From JBBAFB01 sp041655595 (GTDB taxonomy: Bacteria > Bacillota > DULZ01): a stretch of DNA of 7,668 nucleotides. Each line of letters starts with the position of its first letter. Position 1 is the stretch's first letter. Positions 6,756 to 7,668 of this stretch are shown here, one piece after another. A program made the position numbers and the translations under genes. The DNA lies in NCBI GenBank assembly GCA_041655595.1, contig JBBAFB010000105.1:1-7668 (forward strand), in the 5' to 3' direction. The notes under the pieces were generated by a model. The model was not told the DNA's origin, did no database searches, and was given only the letters and a program-made list of their open reading frames with translations.

Positions 6756-7462
6756 TGATGAACTTAATAACATTCTCCGGTCCCCCTTCCTCGGGTAAGA
6801 CATCAGTTATTCTCAAAACAATTCAAGCCCTACACCAACAGGAGCTATCTGTGGGTGTGGTAAAGTTTGACTGCTTATATACGGACGATGATCTTTTATA
6901 TCGCCAGGCGGGGGTACCGGTCAAAAAAGGCCTTTCGGGTTCCTTATGTCCCGACCATTACTTTGTCAGTAATATTGAAGAAGTGGTGCAGTGGGGTAAA
7001 AAAGAAAACCTTGATCTGTTAATTACAGAAAGTGCAGGTCTTTGCAACCGCTGTTCCCCATATATTAAGGGTATTAAAGCCGTCTGTGTTATTGATAATC
7101 TAAGCGGTATCAATACGCCAAAAAAAATAGGGCCTCTGTTAAAGACGGCGGACATTGTTCTGATTACCAAGGGAGATATCGTGTCCCAGGCGGAAAGGGA
7201 GGTTTTTGCCTCCAGAGTTAACTTGGTAAATCCAAAAGCCATAATCATGCATATTAACGGTTTGACGGGACAAGGTGCTTATGAGTTTAGCACATTGCTG
7301 TATAATACCGAAGAAAGCCTAAAAACCGTTAAGGGCAGGGAATTGAGATTCGCTATGCCCTCAGCCCTTTGCTCCTATTGCCTGGGAGAAACGAGAATAG
7401 GGGCGGATTACCAGTTGGGCAATGTCAGAAAAATTAAACTGGGGGATAATGACAGTGTTTAA
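6755..7462 (+). CDS. HypB/UreG-like SIMIBI GTPase (putative metallochaperone)
   Basis: A 235-residue P-loop NTPase of the HypB/UreG/CobW group, whose known members use GTP to deliver nickel or other metals/cofactors to target enzymes. Seen: Walker A GPPSSGKT (9-16); a switch-like stretch FDCLYTDDDLLYRQAGVPV (38-56), comparable to the HypB/UreG TDxD region; GSLCPDH (62-68), resembling the UreG CPH and HypB CH metal site; the G3-like ESAG (92-95) leading into CNRC (97-100) and SP; and ITKGD (137-141) in the place of NKxD. A second pair CSYC (206-209) lies near the C-terminus. Seven cysteines in total suggest a bound metal or Fe-S cluster. The start overlaps the upstream stop (TAATG); ATG 6758 is an equally likely start, with better spacing from GGGG 6747-6750. 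Its end overlaps the next gene by 14 bases. It is not hypB or ureG itself, since no hydrogenase or urease genes are near. The target is unknown. Confidence 0.8.
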   Translation: MMNLITFSGPPSSGKTSVILKTIQALHQQELSVGVVKFDCLYTDDDLLYRQAGVPVKKGLSGSLCPDHYFVSNIEEVVQWGKKENLDLLITESAGLCNRCSPYIKGIKAVCVIDNLSGINTPKKIGPLLKTADIVLITKGDIVSQAEREVFASRVNLVNPKAIIMHINGLTGQGAYEFSTLLYNTEESLKTVKGRELRFAMPSALCSYCLGETRIGADYQLGNVRKIKLGDNDSV

Positions 7463-7668
7463 GGATCAAGATCTTGAAAGGTTAACAATAAAAGAACTAG
7501 AAGAAAAGTATCCCTTCGTGCTTTCCTTTTTTGAAAACAACAAGCTAAATGGGGCGGGTTTTGAAGAGCTGACCTTTCCCCAATATTTAAATCATTTTAC
7601 CGAGGAAGATATTGGGGAGTGGGCGATAGACACTAAAAAGCTTAAGCAGGACTTGGTAGTTTTTATTA
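7449..7668 (+). CDS. Third operon gene, N-terminal helical domain only (3' end outside window)
   Basis: An open frame begins at ATG 7449, inside the last 14 bases of the GTPase gene, and stays open for 73 codons to the window edge. The GGGGG run at 7441-7445 serves as a weak ribosome site. The visible part reads MTVFKDQDLERLTIKEL..., then EKYPFVLSFFENNKL, LTFPQYLNHFTEEDIGEW and IDTKKLKQDLVVFI. This pattern of short helices (T..EL.EKYP.....F, then L....L, then IDxxxLKxxL) resembles DUF1858/ScdA-N-like domains and the first 70 residues of the gene at 5523. The catalytic or effector part lies beyond the window, so the product cannot be named. In this context an ATPase partner of the GTPase and binding protein would be a reasonable guess, but no Walker motif is visible. 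GTG 7455 is an alternative start. Confidence 0.75.
   Translation, partial: MTVFKDQDLERLTIKELEEKYPFVLSFFENNKLNGAGFEELTFPQYLNHFTEEDIGEWAIDTKKLKQDLVVFI

Overview
The window looks like a chromosomal housekeeping segment of a low-to-mid GC Gram-positive anaerobe, most likely a clostridial Firmicute of the Peptococcaceae/Desulfotomaculum type. The reasons are the adjacent tilS and ftsH genes (a Bacillota arrangement), strong AGGAGG-type ribosome binding sites, GTG starts on two core genes, sigma-A-like promoters, and a stand-alone formate--tetrahydrofolate ligase of the acetogen/clostridial type. The taxonomic placement is inferred from gene order and protein style; no marker gene in the window proves it. 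All genes lie on the + strand and coding density is high. There is no gene-free stretch over 300 bases, and I see no tRNA, rRNA, CRISPR array or insertion sequence.

Left part (1-3471): the 3' two-thirds of tilS (tRNA-Ile lysidine synthase), then ftsH (membrane AAA+ zinc protease), which has a good promoter overlapping the tilS stop codon and an intrinsic terminator behind it, then ndk (nucleoside diphosphate kinase). The hpt gene often found between tilS and ftsH in Bacillus-like genomes is absent here. The ftsH start is best placed at GTG 986, because the in-frame ATG at 968 lies upstream of the Shine-Dalgarno sequence.

Middle (3472-5391): a 204-base leader with inverted repeats and a promoter candidate, then fhs (formate--THF ligase, one-carbon/Wood-Ljungdahl methyl branch), closed by a textbook palindromic terminator.

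Right part (5392-7668): a new transcription unit with an extended -10 promoter candidate and at least three translationally coupled genes. They are (i) a type II periplasmic-binding-protein fold with no signal peptide, fused to an N-terminal DUF1858-like helical domain; (ii) a HypB/UreG-like SIMIBI GTPase with a CPDH motif and two CxxC pairs; and (iii) the start of a third gene whose N-terminus resembles the helical domain of the first and which runs off the window. This set is the least ordinary part of the window. The combination suggests a cytoplasmic metal or cofactor handling/assembly system, possibly serving a metalloenzyme of anaerobic C1 metabolism. That function is inferred and not shown by the sequence.
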